Notes under the pieces: model-generated
What the model was told of the DNA's origin: nothing
What the model saw: only the letters and a program-made list of their open reading frames with translations
Database searches by the model: none
Part shown: positions 30,293-40,734 of the stretch, piece by piece
How positions within the stretch are numbered: the first letter of the stretch is position 1
Layout of the letters: the number at the start of each line of letters is the position of its first letter
Origin: Paraphoma chrysanthemicola
Lineage: Eukaryota; Ascomycota; Dothideomycetes; Pleosporales; Phaeosphaeriaceae
Reading direction: 5' to 3'
NCBI GenBank assembly: GCA_020744225.1
Contig: JAGMWG010000026.1
Location: forward strand, 248,001-312,000
DNA length: 64,000 bases
Translations under genes and position numbers: made by a program

Positions 30293-31814
30293 GACGAGGA
30301 AGGCGGATGACGAGGAGAATTCGGCTGTGGCAGAGATTTGGCTGAAGTGGGTCAGCGTTGGTAGCGGCGTGAGAAGCGTGCTCTTACCTCCCTGTGAGTG
30401 TTCACACGCAGGGTCGTCTCAGCTTCGACGAGAGATTTTCAATGGGAATTTCGATGAGAAGCGACAGAGGGAGTGATGGATGGCGAGTGGTGGATGGGGG
30501 AAGTGTTCAACAAAGTGTGTAAAACGTGGTGTTGGATACCGATTTTGCGATGGCGAGTTTAGAGTATGTCGTGGGCATCGCATCGTTACCAGTGGTGGAA
30601 AGAGGGCGCCCACGGCAGAGCGGTGAAGGTTTGGAAGCAGTGGTAGCGAGGCATACTGCTGTGCCACCGGCCACAATGTGCGCGGAAAGCATCCCGCTGC
30701 CCGAAATGATCTGATCTTGCGGTCTATGGACGCTGTGGACACGCAAAATTGCAGATAACCGTCAGTGATGCGACGCTGTGTCGGCTGGCACCCGGATGGG
30801 CGATGGAGCGGTGCCATCGCATGCTGCAATGGGAGCACGCAGCGCGGGTTTCATAGTGCACTCCCCGGCGCGAAAGAGCTCAGCAGAGTGCAATGATGGG
30901 CGGGACTGCGTGTCGGTGAAGGGCTTGACGTGTTACGGTGGCTACCCGCACTGAACGGCACGAGAATTTGACGCGTCGCACCAGCGCGAGGGTGACAAGC
31001 CGATCCAGGGAACAGACCTGTGTCTGCTGGGGTCAAGCTGCAGGAAAGTGCGGGGAGATTGTGCAGCGCATCCGCATATTGCACGTCGAGCCTTGTCCTG
31101 CACGCGAGCATGCTGTGTCCAGGTGTTGTTCTGTAATTTATGTAAGTCCTGCTGTGGCTCGTCCCGACTTGGCCACGCCGGAACAAGATGCCCCGAGCTC
31201 GATCGGCCCGGCGGTCGGCTCGCCGGACGTGGCATGGCAGAATGTCGCCCTGCCAAGTGACGAGTCGATCCGTCTCGTCTCGTTTACAAGACCCAAGCAG
31301 GGGTATCCGAACCGGATACTCTGAGCCAATGGCACCCCGGTGCTAGAGTTTGGCTGAGGTGTGGCTTAAGAAACGAGCCAATGATACATTGAGTTGAAGT
31401 GTTACTAAAGTATGATTAAGGTGTGGCCTACATTGTGGCTGTCACTAATCAGATTTCGACTGGCGATGGTCGGAATGATCTCAGCGTCGCGGCTTCACAA
31501 TGATGCACGTGCTGCGTCAATCATAGATGAAGGTACATTGAGCCTGAGACCATTCGCGCCCGACGCGCGTCGAGTCCATGAACATGCGCTGACGGCAAGG
31601 TTCGGCCTACGCCTCATCTGCTCTCGACGGAAGGTTCTGCTCTTGTCCGCATTGTGGCCAGACGTCGCAACTACGCTCAGCTGGAAAGCCATCAATACTA
31701 CACTGGGAATACGTCAAGATGTGGTGCACTGGAAAACTCGTTGATATTGTGATACCTTATATTACAATATGTTAATAGACTCATAGACGTAGCTGTGACA
31801 GTCGTCATGTGCAT
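30293..31814. other. 1.5 kb without a supported gene
   Basis: GC-rich frames on both strands overlap each other with no clear winner. It includes the promoter of the 30292 gene. Nothing else supported. Confidence 0.35.
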
Positions 31815-33095
31815 TCATTCCGTCGTGGCGGCAACGATAGCTCCCTTCAATTGTTCCGCGAACTTGTCCACGGTCTCCTTCAGCACCTCCGCCTGCCTTT
31901 TGGCAGCAAACTCGAGTTCATCGGCCTTCGCAGTCAACTTGGCAGCATTCTCCTGTGCCGTCTTGAACTCGTCGATCACTTTCGACCAGCGATCACGTCG
32001 ATCTTTCCAAGTGTTTGCAACTGTCTGCAACAACTTATATATCAGGTTGTCGCCCAAGTCACCCATCGCTCGTCGCACAGTGTCCGAGTGCGCGGTAACC
32101 TCTTCGTGGCTGTCTTGCATGGCCTTGATTGTCTTGGCAGCTACTGCTTCCTTGGCGGTCGCTGTGGCGATCTTGTCTATGACTCCACGCAGATCCCATG
32201 CTGGAACTCCTCTAACATCAGCTTCGGCGATGCGCAGAACCTCGGCGGCTTGCTGGCGTGCCTTGTGCGCGGCCTGCTTGACCGACGTGATCTTGACCAC
32301 CGCTTCGTGCTGACCAATTCCGCTAGATATTTCTGAAAGCAAAGCCTCAAGCTGCTGCACTGCTGGCACGCATGACAATCCGGAAGTCGTGTCGATTGAA
32401 GACGTGTCGAGTGAGGAGTCGGGCTCCGAAACACCGTCGTGAAAGACAGATGGGGTATCTGCACCGAGTTGCGCGGTATAGCTCGCCAACATCGCAGGCG
32501 AGATGCTCTCCTCACGTTGCTGGCTGGTATTTGCGTCGATATATCTGATGACATATCTTCTCAGGTCGTCTTGGCCAACCTCAGCGTTCCAGATCCCCTG
32601 CGCGCTGAGGATTCGGCCAGCTTCCCAGTCATCCTGCCGTATAGTTCTCAACTGGGACGCAAACATTTCCATTGTATGTTTCTGTGAGATTTTCCCCAAG
32701 TCTTCGCAGAATTCGACGGACGGCTTGTGAGGGAGATTGATGCCATCGTCGTGCAAAAGGTGGAAAAACTGGGTACCCCAATTACCGACGACCGGCCGTG
32801 TTCCATTCTCCCACTTCTTGTTGAATGCGGCTGATTCCAGGACTTTGGTGATATACGGCTCGTAACGCGACTCCAATTCGTCGATGCCCAACTCGAGGTG
32901 GTCGCACACGCCAAACCTCAGCACCGAGTGCCAAAACTCCGCTGCCCACGCCTGTACCTTCTTTCTACTGTCGAGCATGATATGTTCTGTGCAATGAAGT
33001 ACGCCTAAGAAGACTCCCCTAATTTTAATCTCCTCGCTACTTGCAAATATTTGTGCAAGCTCTGCAAGGTCGGGGAGATACCCTACGTGCTCCAT
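31815..33095 (-). CDS. Helical-domain plus coiled-coil protein (426 aa), paralogue of 53741-55546
   Basis: Start at ATG 33095 (MEHVGYLPDLAELAQIF); the TTG-initiated extension to 33245 is not convincing. Residues about 45-190 form an aromatic-rich helical domain with EFWHSVLRFG, NWGTQFFHLL, INLPHKPSVEFCEDLGKIS, MFASQLRTIR and DLRRYVIRYIDANT. The same landmarks in the same order and spacing occur in the protein at 53741-55546. After an acidic Ser-rich linker (about 195-235), residues 240-426 are a long alanine-rich coiled coil (KITSVKQAAHKARQQAAEVL ... AKADELEFAAKRQAEVLKET). No enzyme motif. Single exon. Function unknown; oligomerisation through the coil is likely by inference. It lies downstream of, and on the same strand as, no obvious partner. 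Confidence 0.65.
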   Translation of the reverse strand: MEHVGYLPDLAELAQIFASSEEIKIRGVFLGVLHCTEHIMLDSRKKVQAWAAEFWHSVLRFGVCDHLELGIDELESRYEPYITKVLESAAFNKKWENGTRPVVGNWGTQFFHLLHDDGINLPHKPSVEFCEDLGKISQKHTMEMFASQLRTIRQDDWEAGRILSAQGIWNAEVGQDDLRRYVIRYIDANTSQQREESISPAMLASYTAQLGADTPSVFHDGVSEPDSSLDTSSIDTTSGLSCVPAVQQLEALLSEISSGIGQHEAVVKITSVKQAAHKARQQAAEVLRIAEADVRGVPAWDLRGVIDKIATATAKEAVAAKTIKAMQDSHEEVTAHSDTVRRAMGDLGDNLIYKLLQTVANTWKDRRDRWSKVIDEFKTAQENAAKLTAKADELEFAAKRQAEVLKETVDKFAEQLKGAIVAATTE

Positions 33096-34856
33096 GTTTG
33101 CGTAATGACGAGTAATGTCATGTGATAGTAGTGAAGAGTAATGCAATGTATCCGTAACTGTCTGTTCAGAATGTTCGTGTTGTGGGGAGGGGAGGTCAAT
33201 CGTCCAAATATGAGAAAGGTGGGCCAGCAGCAAGGTAGCAAACAATATGTTCGTGGTACGAGATCAATAGACCGCTTCGGGACAAGTAAATTCCAGAATG
33301 AGGGGCACGCTGTCGGGTACTTCAGCTAGGCTGATGAGGAAATTGCAGCGCAATTTTTTGTACTGCACTGCGTGGACTTTGGCGGCTGTTTCGCACAGTC
33401 TGGGTGGGCTCCTGATGCTAATTCGATGCATTGTTTCTACTACCGAGTCTCATACTGGCCAGCACAGGTATGGCTACAAGCTGCAGTCTCCACCGCTTTC
33501 TTCGGGCGAGACGGAGAGCAGAGCAGGCAAGAGATGTTTTGGTGTTTTGCGTTGGTTCGATTGCTAGGTGTATGGTTGGGTTGACACTGAAGTATCTATG
33601 TTTTTGGTTGTTGTAACTAGGGGGTGACATAATAGACGTCTGCACCTTGGATCATGTTTTGATGAATCTACGGATGCTACGCATTGGAAGGACGAACATA
33701 GATATTGATTAATTTGCACTTTCTAAGTATCTAGTACCGTATGATGTTCTCGTAGGATATCATACGGCACAAAATACTCCAGAGAGTATAATTCAAATGC
33801 CTATGCAAGTAGAGAGAGAGCCGAAGTTTTTTTTCTTGGCTTCAGTTCGATCCACAGCTGTTTCCGATCATCTTAGTGCATATTTTCAGGCTTTTTGGTT
33901 GTATCGCACAAGCTCTTCCGTACTGGACCGCCTTCCCCGAACCCATCAGCACGATAGCGGCTAGACGATGTATGGTGTCGCCCAAGTTGGTGCTGCATCA
34001 AGGTCGTTATACCCGAGGCTTGGTCTAGTACGATGTCTTTTCATTCTTGCTCTGTCACAGTGCGAGGACGAGCAGCAAAGGAATTCGCCGGATTTGTTCT
34101 TTAAATAAGGAGAGTCGAAGCGCACCTCATCTCACGGACAGACTTGAGTTTGGGCTCCGTCATTACCTACTCCCAAAAATGTGCTGGCTCTTTCGCGCAA
34201 GATCATCAATCTACTGTAAATTAATCCACGGGTCTCTTGGTAATTTCTGTGCGTGCGATTCGCGAATACGCGACTTCTAGCTAAGCCGGACAACGCTACG
34301 TTTCCAGCGGAAATCAATGGCTTCGGTCGCCTTGCCGGGAACCCCTTGCAAGAGCTGAACGACGATACACTGAATGCCCCGCTTCTTGGTATTTCTTCCG
34401 TATATGGTATACACATAAGGCCCGACTCTGGAGTAATACGCTGACGCTTGTCGTAGCTTAGCTTCTCGCACGTGCAAGCCCGAGGGCGCGCCATGGCTGC
34501 CCCGCCTGGCCGCCCTCGACCCGGATACACGTCCACGACACCAATTGCCGCTCTCTAATTTTGCTTCAGTCTTCTGGGTGGCTCTATGCGCTGCTTCAGT
34601 TGCCTCGGCCTCTGCAAACCTCGTCTGTTCCGCCTCGCTCGTCAGAGCTGCGCCAACGTCGCCGGCGCACAGCGGCCCGCCATGACGCTTCGCAGCCGCG
34701 CAACCCGTGAGCCTCTCGTCGCCCAGCAATGGCTCGTCGCGCGTCTACACCCAACGCGCATCCCGGACCCGACAACCCCCGACGCCGTGTCTCGATGCTG
34801 CCGCAGCCACGTGCACGGTCGAGAGCGTGGTCGCGTCCACGAGTCTGCCCGCCGCC
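33096..34856. other. 1.8 kb without a supported gene
   Basis: Many short frames, none with motifs. A stretch near 33650-33850 is AT-rich and holds two close copies of a TATC/GATATCATACG-like sequence. No element ends seen. Confidence 0.35.
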
Positions 34857-35173
34857 ATGACCGCGCCAGCTCCCGGCAGGGCACGACAGCCGCTGAACAG
34901 TGGTGCTAGTGAGTTTCTACTCTTGCGAGTCGTTCCTCCTACTTACTTGTCCTAGGTCTCCAAGCAATCCTTCGCCGTCGCCCCGGCCCGTCCATGGCTC
35001 GCATGCCCGCGCAGTGCCAACACGAAACCGCGCAGAACGTATACTCCGCCGCGACGATTAGGCCAGAGCTACACCGGGTCGACCCTGACGGCGGTACCGA
35101 GAAGCGCCTTTCACCGGCCCTCACGGCAGGCAGGAATTGGATGAACTGCAGTCTGCACCAGAATCGTTGGTGA
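34857..35173 (+). CDS. Possible small two-exon gene (89 aa)
   Basis: ATG at 34857 (MTAPAPGRARQPLNSGA) leads to a good intron at 34909-34955 (GTGAGT ... CTTACTTGTCCTAG). The second exon reads SLQAILRRRPGPSMARM to a TGA at 35171-35173. The exon lengths sum to a multiple of three. The product is basic and Pro/Arg-rich without known motifs. The region is GC-rich, where long chance frames are common, so support is modest. Confidence 0.3.
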
Positions 35174-38100
35174 TAAGCGGCGGATCACCTCCGTTGGCAG
35201 CTGCTTCAGGCCGCGTCTCTCTCATCCGCTTCCGGTCCTCCTTCGTCCTCTTTCGATCCTCTTCTGGATGTCGAGCGCTCCATCCGCCGACAGCTGGGAA
35301 GGTTCTCGACGCGGGCAGCGCCTGGCTGTGCCTGAACAAGCAACACAATTGGCGGATTGGAGGTGGGCGATGACACGAAACTGGATCCGACAGAATCAAG
35401 TGGAAGATAGCAAGTGCCGGCAGTCTGCTCGCTCCGTATGGGCCGGAACCGACACCGCCAAAAACACTGCTACTTCCACTGCGGATTCCATGGCACCAGC
35501 GTCTCTCGCGTGTCCGCAGCCCGCGGCGCACCAGCGCACCACCAGCGCCAACGAGGCTTGGGAGCGTCCTCCCCGAATCCGATCATTGCGGCCATACAAG
35601 TACATCTCAGGCGAAACCCGCATTGCCATTGGCTTCGGGGCGGCGTGACGCACCTTTCGAACAACTGCGATAGGTGCTCAATGGTGCCGCCACAAATTCT
35701 ACCCGAATCGTAACGGTTTGACCTCGCTCGTGGATGCAGATTCAGCAGCCTCTACCGCGCGTGAAAGTTTCGTAACATTGGTCTCTACTGGCTCCTTCTG
35801 ACGAGCTTCCTGCCGAACGGGCTTACCGATATCGTAAAGCGCGTGGCTGGCGTTGGCGTTGGACTGTTTCCACGCCGAAAGAGCGGGTGGACCGAGAGAG
35901 GGCGGAGTTGGCCAGTCCACAGGCCTCGTGTAGAGGAAGATATCGCAGACGGTGGACGGATGATCCTCGTCAGGAACAAGCAAGCCGAGGGCAAAAGTGC
36001 GTTAGCCGGCGGCAGTGCAAGTCACGGTTGGGCGCCGTGGCCGCATTCAACTACCGCATTGTCGAAGTCTCAAGTCCTCCAAAGGACGAAATCGAGGATG
36101 ACGAGCATTTGGGTCGCGGACCCTCGGTCGATATTCATCCACGGGATTGTCCCTCCGCTCAGAGCAATGGATCGTATTCGAACTTCACTGGGGGAATTGA
36201 TACTCGAGCGCAGGCTTCCGAGTGAAATCGATCAGAAAGTCAATGGGCAAGTTTTGCTTGATGATCAGTGTCTGGACAACTAAAAGCCCAGAGGCAATAT
36301 CCAGATCTTTAATTAAAGGTGGATGGTCTACGCTCTAATGCAAATGCGAATATGACGATTTTCGCGCCTTATGCCGCAGCCCCTCCTTTATTGGTGTGTA
36401 TTGACTCTCGGCTTTGCTGGAGCATCTCTTACTCTAAATCGAACAAGTTCACATCATTCCCGCATCTATCTTCACTCATCTCCTCAGGAGCGCCGGACAG
36501 TGTGTTCTCGTTGCCGGATGCCGCACCATCGCTCGCATTTTGCTTCCTTCGCTCGTTCGTTCTATTTTGCGCCCGGAGCGTCTGAGCAGATCAGCACCTG
36601 CAGCATCGTCAAAGGCCAAAGGGACATACCGGACTTGATGCTTGACATCCAGCATCTGAACGAAACACATCACTCAGTCTCCTCTGTTTATGACCGAGGC
36701 ACACACGGCGTTCGCCCCGTTCCTTTTCTCTTCAGCGCTCCTTTGCCCGTTGGCGGGCTTTTCCGGCCTACACAAGTCAATCCCTGTACGTTGTTCAGGG
36801 CCGAATACTGACTGGCCTAGATGCGCCGCATTAGGCTTAGGAAGGTCGTCAACTTGGTCTGTTGCGTACATTGTTCTTGGTTGAAGACTCTCAGTGTGCG
36901 CATTGAGCTCTTAGGAAGGCTTTGTGGGTGCACATAGAGCTGGTGCGCGTTCGTTTGCAGGCGGCCGCACACGTGGCGGCCAAAGCAACTGATACGCGAT
37001 CGCAGTTCAACGTCGGATGCACAAACTGAGAAGTAAGTCTAGTCTGCCACTAGTCGCTACGCTGTGCGCGCTCTTTTCATGTTATCGTTCTGAAAGCCGC
37101 ATACGTCATGTTAGCGTGCACAGTGCACGCTCGCTGAAGCACCCAGATGCACTCCCAGTCCCGGAAGCGCCCTTCTGACAATCTGTCTAGCACACCTTCT
37201 TCGATTGATTCTGATTTGATCGGGCCGTTAATCTTGTAGACAAAAGTGCAAACACTGGCGACTAAGTGTCTTCAAAACGCGATTAGGAAGGAAACCCGCC
37301 CAAGATCCTGCAGTCTCACCCTTGAGATGCAAACGACGAAACTCACAGTTTACCTCCAGTACTAGTAGCCTGCAGGGGTACGAAGTGAGTCGTGTCATAC
37401 CCGCTGTCGGAGATGGGCGAGATGTCTATATTTTTTGAGATGGTAGCCTTGGAGAGAACGGCCCTAATGACATCAATTCGGGTCTCCTCGCTAGCGAAGT
37501 GCTTTCAATGTCTTCGCCCTTCTATTTCGCACGATAGAATTGTGTCGCCTTTGGTCGGAGAGCTCCCTCAAACAACTTCCTTGATTGTTTGGTATCCCGG
37601 CAGCCTGAACGATGGTCTTAATCAAAATTCGTCCACCCACACATTGCTCTGTTGTCAACGAGCGGCTGCGCAGTGGAAGAGCCTGATTTGAAGCTGCATG
37701 GGAAATGAACTAGTTTGAATGCAATCAAAATGATACTCTCAAGAACTCTCAAAGTGCTGCAAACATGGGAAGCTCAAGTCGAAAGCCTTGTTAAGTAGAT
37801 TGGCTTTGGTTCTTCGCTAGTCTGCTGACAAAAGCAATGCGATCGCTGCGTGCCGAAATAAAACTGACATCGCGGAGTAAGACTCATCAACATACAGGAC
37901 TACAAACCATGACAGCGTCTGATACATTTTAGGACTGATCTCGTTGTTTCTAGACTCTCGGATCTGGTCTATCCACGTTGCCATCGTTGGCGCTTGAAAG
38001 TGATGAGGATAAATTTCAATGACGCGCAAATCGGGTACTGCTACCAAGTCAAGGCACTGGGGAAGCGAAACAAGCCTCGGTAATTCCTGTTTCGGCCATC

Positions 38101-38421
38101 CCCTTCAGCGATCACCACGTGCAACAGCGCGATAGACACGTAGCGCATACGCCTTTCCGCTGCGTATTTCTTCGGTCGTAGCTGCAGGAGTATCCTCGGC
38201 TTGTGCGCATGGCTATCTCAGAGATACTCAGATGGGATATCCTTCGTTTGATAGAGCCAGAAACGGCGTCTTCAGAGATTGAGCTCGCTTGCGACGACTC
38301 TGCATTGGCCACGAAATCTTCACCGTCATCTTTGATGCATCCCATGGTTTAATTTTCTGCCAGAAGACGCAATCTCAATGCTCGAACGATGCGTCGCTCA
38401 TGCGGATCCACCATCGATACT
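35174..38421. other. 3.2 kb without a supported gene
   Basis: Frames at 35268-35648, 35843-36283 and 36371-36811 are GC-driven or lack ATG starts and motifs. I see no repeats, element ends or splice patterns that organise them. Confidence 0.35.
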
Positions 38422-38423
38422 TA

Positions 38424-38467
38424 ACGTAAGCGTCGGTGATCCGCCCACCTCGGTGATGCGCCTACCC
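38424..38467. repeat. Pogo-like left terminal inverted repeat
   Basis: 44 bp, pairs with 40523-40566 with two mismatches; preceded by TA at 38422-38423. Confidence 0.9.
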
Positions 38468-38529
38468 AGCTACCCATCCAGCCTCCGCAAACATAAGGTT
38501 ATATAACCACCCACAACAGCTATTATTAT

Positions 38530-40500
38530 AAGATCTTGTAGTAGAGTAGTAATTAGATACTTATAATTAATTTAGCCTATTTAAATTTCTTTAGAAGGTT
38601 AATTTTACAGCTATAAGAGTTAACTTTAGGTAGAGAGCTAGGTACAGAATCTCTACTACTAGTACTACCTTTAGTAGCTTATATACTATACTCTATACTT
38701 TACTTTTAGTCTAATACTTTGTAAAGCTACTCTCTTACTTCTTTAAGATAATTATAGAGCTTTTTAGATAGTTATAGCTTCTTTTTCTTACTATTTCTTA
38801 TACTAAAGTTTAGTATACTTTATAGTCTTTCTTTTTCTCTCTTTTTCTTTCTTTACTTTCTTTCTTTTACGCTTAACGCTTATTTTCTATTACTTAATTT
38901 TTTTAAGTAAGATAGCTTACTCTTTTATATATCTTCTCTTAGTTTTTTTAGAGTTTTTTCTACTCTTCTTTACGTAATCTTATATACTTATAGAAGTAAG
39001 CTTTATAGAGCTTAGAAGAACTCTAAAAAACTACTCTACTATAGTACTTTTTATACTACTAAAGATTAAGATTACTACTCTTTTTTCTATACTTCTTTTT
39101 AGTACTAAGTACGTACTATAAGCTCTTATTTTTATTTTTAAGAAGCTAGTTTTATACTTATAGATAGTAAAGAGAGAGTATAATCTTTTTACTTATCTTC
39201 TTAGCTCTTTCTTTAACTACGTTCTCTATAATTAATCTTATCTTTCTTTAGTTAATCTTAGTAAGAATAGAAGAGCTTTATAGTATTATAGCTTCTTCTA
39301 GTATCTTTAAGTAGAATCTTTTAAGTATAATCTCTAGCTATAAAGATATAACTCTAGTAGCTTTAAAGAACTTTAATATAAGCTTCTTAGTAAAGAAGCT
39401 TATCTATATATACTAGAATAAAGAAAAAAAAATTCTTCTCTTAATAGAAATTAGCTCTTAGCTAAACTAGAGGTACTAAGTAAGTTAGTACTTATAGGTA
39501 GCTAAGAGTAGCTTAAATATTACTATATTAAGTAGCTAAAGCGTATAAGTTAAATAAAAAAAATATATAGCTATAAGAATTCTATTTCTATTATAAAATT
39601 CTAAGAAATCTATAGTTATATAGCTACTATAGCTATCTATAATTAATTACTACTATTAATATTATACTTTTTTCTTTATTTAGTAGTTAAAAATCTACTT
39701 AAGCTAGACTAATTCTATATTATTATTTATTTAACTAGAGAGAGATAAGATAATAAAGATATTATACTTTATTGCTTTAATTACCTTTACCTAGCTTAAT
39801 TATATAGTACTCTTCTTAGACTTAAAGATAATACTTAGAGAGAGATAGCTACTATTAGCGTAGATAGCTACTAGTAGTATTATCTACTTATATAAACTAT
39901 CTTAGAGCAATACTCTAATCTCTTTTAACTTCTATCTTATCTTACTAAAGATTCTTTTACTTCTATCTATTACTTTTATTATAAAGCTCTTTTTATCTAT
40001 ATTATATATATTCTTAGGTAGTATATTATACTAGCTAGTCTTATTAGTAAGAAGGTTAAAGTAAAGCTTATACTTTAACTTAGAATTAGCTCTATAGCGT
40101 ATAGTATCTATACCTATTGTCTATTACAAGGTAAGATAGTTCTTGTTTCTATATAGAAATTGCGTTACCTACTTATCTCTTACATAATCCTTAGCAATCT
40201 ATACTGCAAAATTTTATACTATTAGCCTTGTAAGTTAAAGCCCTTACTTAGTAAGTTTATTTATATACTCTATAAGCTCTTGCTCTTGTTGTAGGCTGAG
40301 TTTCTGCTTCTTAACTTCCTGGGCGTCTACTAAGCTCTAAACACCTCTGCACCTTCGCGACAGTGTAGTGCGTGATACGTCGTACTTGGCAGCGACTTTT
40401 TTATACGAGAATTCTTCGTCTGACCCGTGCGATTTCTTTTCTGCAATCGCTTTGTCAATCAGATTTATATTGGTGGAGTTATCGCGCGTTGAAGTTGGTG
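38530..40500 (-). pseudogene. Pogo-type transposase relic
   Basis: Only the N-terminal part is readable: NLIDKAIAEKKSHGS, then FSYKKVAAKYDVSRTTLSRR, which is the psq-type helix-turn-helix DNA-binding domain of Fot1/pogo transposases (about 40340-40460). A TAG interrupts the frame at 40334-40336. Beyond it the same frame still resembles the family (QKLSLQQEQELIEYI) before dissolving into AT-rich sequence full of stops, consistent with C-to-T change. The catalytic DDE region is not readable. Non-functional. Confidence 0.8.
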
Positions 40501-40522
40501 GAAGTTTCGCGTTCTGATGTTG

Positions 40523-40566
40523 GGGTGGGCGGATCACCGAGGTGGGCGGATCACCGACGCTTACGT
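40523..40566. repeat. Pogo-like right terminal inverted repeat
   Basis: Contains two tandem 17-bp units, GGTGGGCGGATCACCGA, at about 40525-40558; followed by TA at 40567-40568. Confidence 0.9.
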
Positions 40567-40734
40567 TACCGTCAACAAGTCTCCTCCACTGGCGCACAAG
40601 TCACCAACAAGTCCTCGTCGCTAGCGCACAAGTCACCTTCGTGTCCACAGTACGTCTGCATCCTGGAGCATTTGCAACGCGCGACCCCGCCTAACACGCC
40701 GAGTGCCGACGCTAGGTCATTATTACGAGGCAGC

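Larger units (their letters stand above)
38424..40566 (-). mobile_element. Fot1/pogo-like (Tc1-mariner) DNA transposon, RIP-degraded, 2143 bp
   Basis: Inverted repeats of about 44 bp with two mismatches bound it: ACGTAAGCGTCGGTGATCCG at 38424 and the complement ending at 40566. A TA duplication sits outside each end (38422-38423 and 40567-40568), as expected of Tc1/mariner insertion. The interior from about 38530 to 40290 is extremely AT-rich and nearly lacks CA and TG dinucleotides while TA is in excess: the mark of RIP in fungi. The ends, including the transposase 5' region, keep normal composition. Each end holds two tandem copies of a GGTGGGCGGATCACCGA-like unit. Confidence 0.85.

Noticed and set aside
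38500..40300. Centromere or mitochondrial insertion because of extreme AT content
   Set aside because: The block lies within inverted repeats with TA duplications, carries a readable pogo helix-turn-helix at its edge, and is depleted in CA/TG; a RIPed transposon explains it.
40372..40734. N-terminal extension of the 40735-42339 protein
   Set aside because: This part of the open frame overlaps the pogo element's end and transposase sequence on the other strand and has no Met other than the ORF start.
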